Below, in pieces: positions 1 through 12,000 of a stretch of DNA of 64,000 nucleotides (positions within the stretch are counted from its first letter, which is position 1; each line of letters begins with the position of its first letter). The notes below the pieces were generated by a model. That model saw only the letters and a program-made list of their open reading frames with translations. It was not told the DNA's origin and ran no database searches. Position numbers and translations under genes: made by a program. The DNA is taken from assembly GCA_029465975.1 (NCBI GenBank), contig CM055739.1, positions 12,110,151 to 12,174,150 on the forward strand, written 5' to 3'. This DNA comes from Dallia pectoralis (Eukaryota > Chordata > Actinopteri > Esociformes > Umbridae).

Positions 1-59
1 CGGGGTCGTGACCTTCGTGGTGGGAAGGTCCAAGACCTCATCACGGCTCAGAGTCAAAG
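1..59 (+). CDS. obsl1: obsl1-like exon, end of an Ig domain (partial)
   Basis: The first 59 bases read in frame as the last strands of an Ig domain (VTFVVGRSKTSSRLRVK) and end in phase 1 before a GTGAAG donor at 60. The pattern closely resembles the last Ig exon of the same gene (VTFAMGKAKSSAELKV). Only the 3' part lies in the window. Confidence 0.65.
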
Positions 60-3000
60 GTGAAGTAGCGCCAATAAGACTCGCAGATGAACGCATAAAA
101 CCCAGCTATTGTGGGTACCTGCAAGAGACACATCAACTAGCTGTCTAAAGTATTTGTGGGTACCTGCAAGAGACACATCAACTAGCTGTCTAAAGTATTT
201 GTGGGTACCTGCAAGAGACACATCAACTAGCTGTCTAAAGTATTTGTGGGTACCTGCAAGAGACACATCAACTAGCTGTCTAAAGTATTTGTGGGTACCT
301 GCAAGAGACACATCAACTAGCTGTCTAAAGTATTTGTGGGTACCTGCAAGAGACACATCAACTAGCTGTCTAAAGTATTTGTGGGTACCTGCAAGAGACA
401 CATCAACTAGCTGTCTAAAGTATTTGTGGGTACCTGCAAGAGACACATCAACTAGCTGTCTAAAGTATTTGTGGGTACCTGCAAGAGACACATCAACTAG
501 CTGTCTAAAGTATTTGTGGGTACCTGCAAGAGACACATCAACTAGCTGTCTAAAGTATTTGTGGGTACCTGCAAGAGACACATCAACTAGCTGTCTAAAG
601 TATTTGTGGGTACCTGCAAGAGACACATCAACTAGCTGTCTAAAGTATTTGTGGGTACCTGCAAGAGACACATCAACTAGCTGTCTAAAGTATTTGTGGG
701 TACCTGCAAGAGACACATCAACTAGCTGTCTAAAGTATTTGTGGGTACCTGCAAGAGACACATCAACTAGCTGTCTAAAGTATTTGTGGGTACCTGCAAG
801 AGACACATCAACTAGCTGTCTAAAGTATTTGTGGGTACCTGCAAGAGACACATCAACTAGCTGTCTAAAGTATTTGTGGGTACCTGCAAGAGACACATCA
901 ACTAGCTGTCTAAAGTATTTGTGGGTACCTGCAAGAGACACATCAACTAGCTGTCTAAAGTATTTGTGGGTACCTGCAAGAGACACATCAACTAGCTGTC
1001 TAAAGTATTTGTGGGTACCTGCAAGAGACACATCAACTAGCTGTCTAAAGTATTATGTCTATGTTATTGTCATAAATGATTTACATTCCTCCTGTCTCTG
1101 GTACTGTTCAGCTGCCAGGCACTGCCCTCCTGCCTGTCCAATGGGAGTGAAGATGGACCTGGACAGGCCAAACAGTGTGATCCTCTCCTGGGAGCCGACC
1201 CCTGCCAGCCAGACCACCACACGCTCCGTCTACGTCCTGGAGATCCAGGAGGTGGGCTCCCAGGAGTGGGTGAGGTGCCAGACCTCCGACACAAGCGCCA
1301 CCACAGAGGTCATGGGCGACAGCGTGGCCTGCGAGGGGAATTATCGATTCCGCGTCTGCTGCGTCAATAAGTACGGTCGTAGTGGACATGTGGAGTTCCC
1401 CAAAGCCGTTCATCTTGGTGAGTCCGTCCTCGATCCGAACGACTTTTCTCTTTCAACAGTAGGAAAAACTTGACAGGAAAGCATATTCATACAGAATCAA
1501 TCAATCAATCAAATGTATTTATAAAGCCCTTTTTACAACAAAAGTTGTAAAAAGGGCTTTTACAATCACCCAGCCTGAATCCGACAGAGCAAACATCAAC
1601 AAGTTGAACAAGTTGATACACGGCGGCTAGGAAAAACTCCCTGAAAGTCAGATTTAGGAAGAAACCTAGAGAGGAGCCAGGCTCTGAGGGATCACCAGTC
1701 CTCTTCTGGCTGGGCTGGGTCAGTTTATGACAGTACAACAAGCGAGGTGTGAAAAACTGAGAAAGCAAAATAGTCCGGGATGTCCAGGAGGGATGTTGGA
1801 TTTGATAGGACTTGGAGGAAGAAGCTCCGGTTGCATCAGCTGTTCCGTCAGCCGCACAGTCAGGGGCCCCAGGGAGGATCCAGCATATGCTCCAAGCTGG
1901 AGCGGTCCCCCTGACAGAAGTGGACACAAACACAGGGAAAGGTTGGACACTAGTTCCCGGCACAATAGTATACCGAACATAATACTTTAAAATGAGACAG
2001 GGGGGTTAGTGAGACAATGGCATACAGAAGCATTTATTATTTACTTAACTTTACCATAGGATAGTTTAAAAGACATATTTTATATCAATATTTAGACATA
2101 TAAAATGTGTACAGTTCTATGTTAATCTTAACCAAAGCAGGAGATTTCAAAGCTCAGTATATTATCTCACGCCTCACCCAGTACCAGGTCCCAAGATCAA
2201 GACACCTCTCAGAGGCTGCGAGGTGACAGAGGAGGAGGACGCCCAGTTCTCCATCGATCTGTCAGTGACGGTAACGGGCACCTGGTTCCTGAACAGTACC
2301 CAGCTCCAGGACAACCGACGCTATTCTATCCAACAAGCCGAGACAAAGCACTCCCTGGTTGTCCGTGGTGTCAGGATAGAAGACAACGGAGCAGAAGTGA
2401 CATTTATTGCTAACGGTGTCAGAGACTCGGCAGTTCTCAAGGTCCAGAGTAGGTTTCTGAGAACGGTGGATTGTACATGACATGATTATTGCATCAGGCA
2501 GTAGACTACCTGTATTGTATGTTTCTAAAGTATTGTATTGACTGCATGAACTGTATATTCTTTAGCTGCTGTGATGAAGTTCAGTCCTCTGTCAGAGTCG
2601 GACTGTAACAAGAAGGTGGAGTCTGGCGTTCCTGTGGTGTTGTACTGCGAGGTGTCCCGCCCCTCAGCCTCGGTAGGCTGGTTTAAAGACGGGCTGAAGC
2701 TACAGGTGACGGATGGCCTCAACATCCAATCAGATGGCAACATGAGGAGGATTGTTATCCAATCTGCTGAGGTGACCGACTCAGGCGTTTACACGTGCGA
2801 GACGTCGGATGATGTCATCAAATTCAACGTGAAGGTCGAAGGTGAGTTGATGTGTGTCATGCCGGTTTGACATGTAGATCATTTCCATGCACTGACAACA
2901 AGAAATGTTCAATTTGTAAATTCCATAATGGAGTTTCTGTCTTGGTCAGTAATTTGCTATAGAAATCATCTGACAGGTTATTGCTCTGTCCTTTGAATTC

Positions 3001-6000
3001 GTCCACTCCTTTTTTTCAGACTGCTCATAAAGAAACATCTGAAAAACACGCTATAGTTTTTAATATAACATTCGGCAACACAATTAACCCAGTAAGCCTT
3101 CACATTCAAACTAGAAGGCAACCCATTCCATGATCATCCAGATAGAACATCTCCCCCCTCTTCCCTTTAAGGTCCCCCGGTGCAATTCAGTGACATCCCC
3201 GAGGAGGAGCTCCAGAAAGCTGCCACAGAGCTTGACCCTGTGGTGCTCACCTGCAATGTCTCGAGAGAGGATGCCAACACTACCTGGTACACCACTCACA
3301 CACGCATCGCAAAAGAGAAAACAAATGTATTATATTTGCAAATGTTTCGTAAACGGCGGGTGTGGACTGCTAGGGAAATCCTTGCTTCCATTTTACAAAA
3401 TGCAGTTAATAAGAGAAAGACATGGGAACGGGCAATACAAATGAATTTTCTCCAGGTATAAAGATGGGCTAGAGGTCCACGCCAGCGACAATATTACAAT
3501 CCAGACAGAAGGCACCTTGAGGAGATTGATTATCCGCTGTGCTGAGTCTTCAGATGCAGGAACCTATCGATGTCAATCTGGAGACAATGGCCTCTCATTC
3601 ACAGTCAACATCAAAGGTATTTACTGAGCGCTACCCGATACGTTCAAATGTCAGTTAGCCGATACGTTCACATGTCAGGTAGCCGATACGTTCACATGTC
3701 AGGTAGCCGATACGTTCAGATGTCAGGTAGCCGATACGTTTAAATGTCAGGTAGCCGATACGTTCAAATGTCAGGTAGCCGATACGTTCACATGTCAGGT
3801 AGCCGATACGTTCACATGTCAGGTAGCCGATACGTTCAGATGTCAGGTAGCCGATACGTTCAAATGTCAGCTAGCCGATACGTTCACATGTCAGGTAGCC
3901 GATACGTTTAAATGTCAGCTAGCCGATACGTTCACATGTCAGGTAGCCGATACGTTCACATGTCAGGTAGCCGATACGTTCACATTTCATTTTACCGATA
4001 TGTTCACATGTCAGGTAGCCGATACGTTCACATGTCAGGTAGCCGATACGTTTACATGTCAGGTAGCCGATACGTTCAAATGTCAGGTAGCCGATACGTT
4101 CACATGTCAGGTAGCCGATACGTTCACATGTCAGGTAGCCGATACGTTCAGATGTCAGGTAGCCGATACATTCAAATGTCAGCTAGCCGATACGTTCACA
4201 TGTCAGGTAGCCGATACGTTCAAATTTCAGCTAGCCGATACGTTCAAATGTCAGGTAGCCGATACGTTCAAATGTCCGGTAGTCGATACGTTCACATTTC
4301 AGGTAGCCGATACGTTCACATTTCATTTTACCGATACGTTCACATGTCAGCTAGCCGATACGTTCACATGTCAGGTAGCCGATACGTTCACATTTCAGGT
4401 AGCCGATACGTTCACATGTCATTTAACCGATACGTTCACATGTCATTTAGCCGATACGTTCACATGTCATTTAGCCGATACGTTCAGATGTCAGGTAGCC
4501 GATACGTTCACATGTCAGGTAGCCGATACGTTCAGATGTCAGGTAGCCGATACGTTCAAATGTCAGCTAGCCGATACGTTCACATGTCAGGTAGCCGATA
4601 CGTTTAAATGTCAGCTAGCCGATACGTTCACATGTCAGGTAGCCGATACGTTCACATGTCAGGTAGCCGATACGTTCACATTTCATTTTACCGATATGTT
4701 CACATGTCAGGTAGCCGATACGTTCACATGTCAGGTAGCCGATACGTTTACATGTCAGGTACATGTCAGGTAGCCGATACGTTCACATGTCAGGTAGCCG
4801 ATACGTTCACATGTCAGGTAGCCGATACGTTCAGATGTCAGGTAGCCGATACGTTCAAATGTCAGCTAGCCGATACGTTCACATGTCAGGTAGCCGATAC
4901 GTTCAAAAGTCAGCTAGCCGATACGTTCACATGTCAGGTAGCCGATACATTCAAATGTCCGGTAGTCGATACGTTCACATTTCAGGTAGCCGATACGTTC
5001 ACATTTCATTTTACCGATACGTTCACATGTCAGCTAGCCGATACGTTTACATGTCAGGTAGCCGATACGTTCACATTTCATTTTACCGATACGTTCACAT
5101 GTCAGCTAGCCGATACGTTCACATGTCAGGTAGCCGATACCTTCACATTTCAGGTAGCCGATACGTTCACATGTCATTTAGCCGATACGTTCACATGTCA
5201 GGTAGCCGATACGTTCACATGTCATTTAGCCGATACGTTCACATGTCATTTAGCCGATACGTTCACATGTCAGGTAGCCGATACGTTCACGTCAGGTAGC
5301 CGTTAAGTTCACATGTCAGGTAGCCGATACGTTCACATGTCATTTATTTAGCTGATAAGTTCACATGTCAGCTAGTCGATACGTTCACATCTCAGCTAGT
5401 CGATACGTTCACTTGTCATTTAACCGATACGTTCACATGTCCGGTAGCCGATACCTTCACATGTCATTTAGCCGATACGTTCACATGTCAGCTAGTCGAT
5501 ACGTCCCACATGTCATTTAGCCGATACGTTCACATGTCAGGTAGCCAATACGTTCACATGTCAGGTAGCCAGTAAAGTCCAATTTGTAAAAAAAATATTG
5601 AACTGATTTTCTATTTGTAACCTGGATTTTTTTGTATAATTAGGTGCAGGAACTCAATGATTTTAAGCTAATATTCTACAAGAGGAATAGTACCTCAAGC
5701 AGTAGAATCATTGAAATCTGTGAATATTACTAGTAAGATTTGTCAGAAGTCCATATTCAGACATGGTAAAATGTACGCTATTATTTTATTGATGATGATA
5801 ATGATTGTACCCAGATTGATGTTTGCCATCCCAAACAATCACTTACGGTCCACCTGAAGTGTTGAAAATGCAATGGAATAATAACCTTAATTTTTCATCC
5901 CTGAAACCCAGAACCTCCAGTTATGATTATGGAACCCAAGGAGGATGTGGTGATTGAGGTTCACGTCTCGGAACAGGTGGTCCTGCAGTGTGAGCTGTCC

Positions 6001-9000
6001 CGCTCCACTGGTGAAGTCCACTGGTTTAAGGACGGCCTGGAGGTCCTGGAAACCGACAACATTCAACTGACAGACGAAGGACCGTACCGGAGGCTAACCA
6101 TCCTCCATGGTTCACCGGAAGATTCCGGAGAGTACGTCTGCGACACCAACGGAGACTCTGTGTTTTTCCAGGTTGCCATCACAGGTAAAACCATACAAGG
6201 ATTAATTCCTGGTTCGTAACGGATGTTCATTGATCAACTAACAAACAAATCTTTCCTTTCATAAAACAGCTAATTAATTACCTTTTCTTTTGTAATACTT
6301 TATTTAACAATATTTAATTTTGAATGTAAATGTATATCTTTAGATTTAGTTTTTTTCTTTCAAATGTACATTTTCTCGTTTCAGAGCCTCCGGTGCGGAT
6401 CGTCTTCCCCACCAATTCTGAGCTGGAGCTAACAAGCCAGGCCTCTGAGAGGCTAGAGCTCAGCTGCGAGATCTCCCACCCTGACGCCGAGGTACGGTGG
6501 TACCGAGACGGACTGGAGGTGGAGGAGACTGCCTCTCTCATCCTGGAGGTCCAAGGAGCCCACAGGACACTGGTTATACCCATAACCACAGTGGAGGACA
6601 CGGGCGAATATGTGTGTGACACAGAGGAGGACTCTGTCGCTTGGCTGGTTACTATTACAGGTACAGAGTTCAGCTTTGTGGCGGTCGTGCGGTTTACGGT
6701 TTGATTTTAGGATTTTTTATCAATATCATCGGATCGGTCCAAGATATAATAGACGTTAAATTTGACTAATATGACGTGTGTGAACCGAACAAAAATAAAA
6801 ACACGATTAGGGATTCACAGAAGGGCAGGCACAGAAACGGAGGTCCAGCGTAGACAGCCACACATGTTGCTCGGGGACATCCAGACATCCAGGAAACGGG
6901 CATCCATTTGTTGGCCTGCTCCTTTTGGTGCCTGACTGCTCGCTACAGGTGGACCTCCAGCCGGCCCATAACTGCCCTCCGGAATTGGTGCTATGTCCTC
7001 TGGAAGGCCGTAGTGCCGGAACCTGCTGGAACAGCGCTACAGCAACCTGTATAGCCAAGGGAGGACTAAGAAATAGGATGTGTCTAATTATTTTGGAAGA
7101 ACAGTCCAGAACAACTAGGACGGCTGCTGCCGTCTGACAGGGAATGATCTCTGAGTATGTCAGTGGTGAGGGCGGGGGAGCTTACTTGCGAGAGCCAGAA
7201 GTGGAGACTAGGGTTGGACACATGCCGGGCAGGAAAGGACGTTATGCCTCACAGTCCTTTCCATACCAGGACCCCCGTATTTCCCCATGAGGACCTTATT
7301 AGTTCTGGTGATGCCCCATGGACTGAATTGATGACATTACCATATTATGTGCTTTGATGAGTTGTGGTGTTGATGTCTGCTTACATTTTAACCCTGTAAC
7401 AGATAATGTCATGCTTTCCTCTCAGAACCTCCTGTAAAGTTTGCCCGGCCCAAGAACATGCCTGACTCAAAGGACCATATTCCTGGAGAGCGAATAGTTC
7501 TGGAGATCGAGGTGTCACGGATCAACGCGGAGGTGATTTGGATGAAGGATGGACGAGAGATAGAGGACAGCAGCAGTGTCACCATCGTCGGAGATGGACT
7601 CATCCGCCGCCTCACCATCCAAAGGGCTGCCCTAGATGATTCTGGGAAATACACGTGTCTTGGCTCTGATGACATCATCGACTTCCAGGTCAAGGTGTCA
7701 GGTAAGAGATGGTGAGAGATCAAACAAATGTGACTAATGGATATTGATTCAACGTTTTTACACATTTTAGATTAAATTCAATCAAGAGATTGTTTAAAAC
7801 AATCATATTCACATTTCCACATTCTCCAATTTGTTAGTTTAAGTCCTAAAATAGTTGGCTGTTTAAATTGAATCAACAATGTGATCATTGTCCCATAGAA
7901 CCTCCAGTGAGAATCATGAATAAATCGGAGGTGAAGACGAAGGTGAAGTCTTTGCTCTGTGATGACATTGAGTTGGAGTGTGAAATCTCCAGGGCCAACG
8001 TTGTTGCTAAATGGTACAAGGATGGCCGTCGCTTAGATGAGGACGAGCGCTTCTGCGAAGAAGAGGAAGGCAATTTCCGCTCCCTGGTGATCATAAACGC
8101 TGAGCTGGAAGATTCCGGAGACTATTTCCTGGATGTCGGAGATGATAACATCACCTTCCGTGTCACTGTGCAAGGTAAAGAATCACCCAATCACCGGTCA
8201 CCTCCTAATGTTTACTACCTATTGATTGGTGTAGATCTAAGCGATGTGGGATCATCAGATGGCTGTTCATGTCAAGTATATACTAATCAACATGGTGAGA
8301 ATTCCTCATCTTTGCCTTTGTCAAAGAAAGAAGGCATAGCTATTAACATATTGAATATACCTGTCAAATCTCCATTATTTGAACAAAAGCTAAAAGTTGG
8401 TCTTTTCCTACTTATCCAGAGCCTCCAGTGACCATCCTGGGGAACTCAGAGAACCCAGACTACCAGGAGATGGTTGCAGGAGATGACCTGATAATAGCAT
8501 GTGAGGTGTCGAGAGCCAACGCACCCGTCCAGTGGTACTGTAACGACAGACAGCTGAGTGGCGATGATCGAACCTATATTGAGAGCTACGGCACACTGAG
8601 GAAACTCATCCTATCTGACATTCAGCCCTCCGACTCTGGGAAGTACACGTGTGACGCCATCAATGACAAGTTGGTCACCACGGTGAAGATACAAGGTAAT
8701 TGTTTTCCTGTAATCTGTTAACACGAGTGTTTATATGAGTACTGTTATGTCCATCTTCACAGTCGAACAATTTGCAGCTTCTCTCGTTCTACTTCGTCTC
8801 TTCGTTCACTCTCTCTATCTCACTCTCGCTCTATCTCTCTCACTCCATCTCTCCTTTGCTCTCAGACTCCCCAGTCACCTTTGTCAACAAACAGGAGATG
8901 AACCTTATCACGGGTTACGAGGCAGAGAGCGTGACCCTGATGGGGGTCGTGTCTAAGGAGAACGCCGTGGTTCGCTGGCTCAAGGACTGGGAGCCTGTCA

Positions 9001-12000
9001 TCGGGGATCGCTTCCACACGGGGGTTGACGGCGTGACCCGTTTCCTGACCATCGACCCTTTGAGACGATCAGACAGTGGAGAATACACAGTGGACGCCAA
9101 CACAGATGAGATGCACTTCAGTTTGCTTGTTAAAGGTGGTTAACTTTCATTTGTCCATTCTATTGGTAACCATGTAGATGTATATGAACAGATCAGTGTG
9201 TTTCCCACATGGAAACATTTGGAAAATGACAGTTTTCATTTTTGTTGATGTTATAAATGACTAACGCCAGTGCCGACCGAAGCAAGACGGAGTTAAGGAA
9301 TTATGGATGGGATTTAAGGGAGGTGTAATGTTGGTGAAATGTGTCTCTCTTCCGGGTTCAGAGATGCGGGTGAAGTTCGCCACGCCGCTCCACGACACCC
9401 TGGCCCACGCAGACGGCATGGTGACCCTGCACTGTGAGGTCTGCAAGCCCAAAGCGGACGTGCAGTGGCTGAAGGACGGCGAGGAGATTGCTCCGAGCCG
9501 CAGATTCACCATCCGGGCCGACGGCGTGGGGCGAAGCCTGACCATCCACCGGCTGGTCAGGGAGGACTCGGGGGAGTACGCATGTGAGTCCAGAGATGAC
9601 CGCACCGTCGCCAGGCTCAGAGTGGAGAGTGAGTACCACAGCGCTAACAATTAAGAAATCAACGCTAACAGTTGGGTGTGCGCGTTTTCGATTTGACATG
9701 TTATTGTCAGCCACCTCCTAAAACCTCTATTCTCCTCCCTCTCCTCTTCCACCGACCCACTCCTCCCCCCTGCTCTTCTTCTCCCTCCCCGTCCCCTCTT
9801 CATCGTCCTCTCATTCCCCTGCCTCCACCCCGGCAGTGCCCCGTGTGGTGGAGTTCCTGACGGATCTACACAACGTCATGGTGCTGGAGGGAGAAGACGC
9901 CACCTTCAAGTGCGTAGTGTCCCCGGAGGACGTGCAGCTGGAGTGGATGATGGACGGCGAGCCCGTCGTCATGGGCGACCGTTTCCAGGCGACGCAGAAC
10001 GGCCTGTGTCGCACTCTGGTGATCAAGAGCTGTCGGATACTGGACTCCTCCAAGATAACCGCAGAGGCAGAGGGGAACTTTTCCAAGGCTACCCTCAAAG
10101 TGCAGGGTGATTCTCCGATAGGCTTAAATCATACACATTGTGTGGGCTGGATACGTATAAAATACCTCAACGTGCATATTATTTAGCACGACCATAAGGA
10201 ACACAGTAAACATCCACATATTCTGAGTCAATAGAGAGTTAAATAAGCTAATTTTGTAGGTCTTATATGTAGTAACCTCTTCTCGTTCCCGCGTTGTCCA
10301 GAGGCTCAGGTGACCTTCACTAAAAAGATGGAGGCAGTAATGGCCGATGAGTATGGAGACGCGACAATGGAAACAGAGGTGAGTCTGGAGACGGCCGAGG
10401 TCCAATGGATGAGGCAGAGTGTTGTCATCCAGCCTGGGCCACGACACATCCTGGGCCAGAACGGTCGAAAACGCACCCTGAAGATTTGCAACCTTACCCT
10501 CTCTGACCGTGGAACGTACCGCTGTGAAACTCTGCACGACCGCACGCAGGTCAAACTCAATGTGGAGCGTGAGTCAAAGATACTGTACATTTACATGATG
10601 TCATCCATTAGACAGTATATTTACATGACATCATCCATTAGACAGTATATTTACATGATGTCATCCATTAGACAATATATTTACATGACGTCATCCATTT
10701 GACAGTACATTTACATGATGTCATCCATTAGACAGTATATTTACATGATGTCATCCATTAGACAATATATTTACATGACGTCATCCATTTGACAGTACAT
10801 TTACATGATGTCATCCATTAGACAGTATATTTACATGAGGTCATCCGTTTAACTGTACATTTACATGATGTCATCCATTAGACAGTTTATTTACATGACG
10901 TCATCCATTTCGCACTACATTTACATGACGTCATCCGTTAGACTGTACATTTACATGATGTCATCAGTTTGATTCATCACCTCTTTTGACTACTCCCTAT
11001 AATTGTTGTTACAAAGTTAAAATTAATATTGACTTTCACAATCCGGTTTGGCACCACCAGCAGTCAGATATTAAAATAACCATGAGTAAAGCCCTACTGA
11101 TGAGGAAGGTTAATGAAGGCACCCTTTTACCGTGTGTCATTCCTTGTTTATAGGTATGGTAGCATTTCCGCATATGTCAACTTCTGTTTCTCCACTGACA
11201 GCTCGTAAGATCACCATCCGCAAGGGCCTGGTCGAGACGGAGACCTTTGAGCGGGAGACGGCCTCGTTCGAGGTTGAGCTGTCCCACGCTGACGTGGAGG
11301 GCGTCTGGCAAAAGGACGGCATCCGGATCAAACCGAACCACAACTGGCGGGTGAGCAGCAACGCTCTGGTCCACGGCCTCACCCTGTCCAACCTCACCCT
11401 GGAGGACACGGGCACCATCGCCTTCTCTGCAGAGGGCCTCCGGACATCCGCAAGGCTTATTGTCAACGGTGAGGTCAAAGGTCACCCGCAAAAACGGGGG
11501 TCTGAGGGGTCTCTAAATGTGCTTTATCGTCGGTCATATCCTAGATGCTAAGTTGTACAGTGGGATTGCAATTTAAAGGAGATGTGCCTGCATTAACAGG
11601 AACCGCTTTCACTTCCAATGCTGAATATGCTTGCTCGATAAAACATGTATCTAAGGAGCCAATTGTAAGATTTCCAATGACACAGTGTCTAACATTGCCT
11701 AGAATACCATGCTAGTTAGCCGTAATTCACACTAGTTAGTTCCCAAGGCTATCTTGAGTTGTAAACACATTTTTGCTATTACCCGTGTAGATGTCAGACG
11801 GCTGAGCGTGTTTCTCTAATCACATGTCCATGGCTCATCGTGAAAGGCTATTTAAAGAACTCGAAATTAGTTGACAACATAACAGATTTTTAACAAAATC
11901 ACTGAATTTTAAATAAGCGTAGGGCTCTTTCTATTTTAATATTTTTTTACAGAAACCCCGGTGTCAATAGTGAAGAAGTTGGCAGACTTGAGGCTTGAGA

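Noticed and set aside
109..1473. 454-codon plus-strand frame starting in the 45-bp array
   Set aside because: It is an open-frame artefact of the 45-bp unit that runs into the FN3 exon. The exon has its own acceptor at 1111/1112 in phase 1.
3912..5306. Several frames of 180-260 codons with SRYVHMSG or DTFTCQVA repeats
   Set aside because: They lie inside the intronic 24-bp array, with the same pattern in multiple frames.
6807..7357. Extra obsl1-like exon in the 766-bp intron
   Set aside because: Frames in this stretch lack any Ig or FN3 pattern and suitable phase-1 splice sites.
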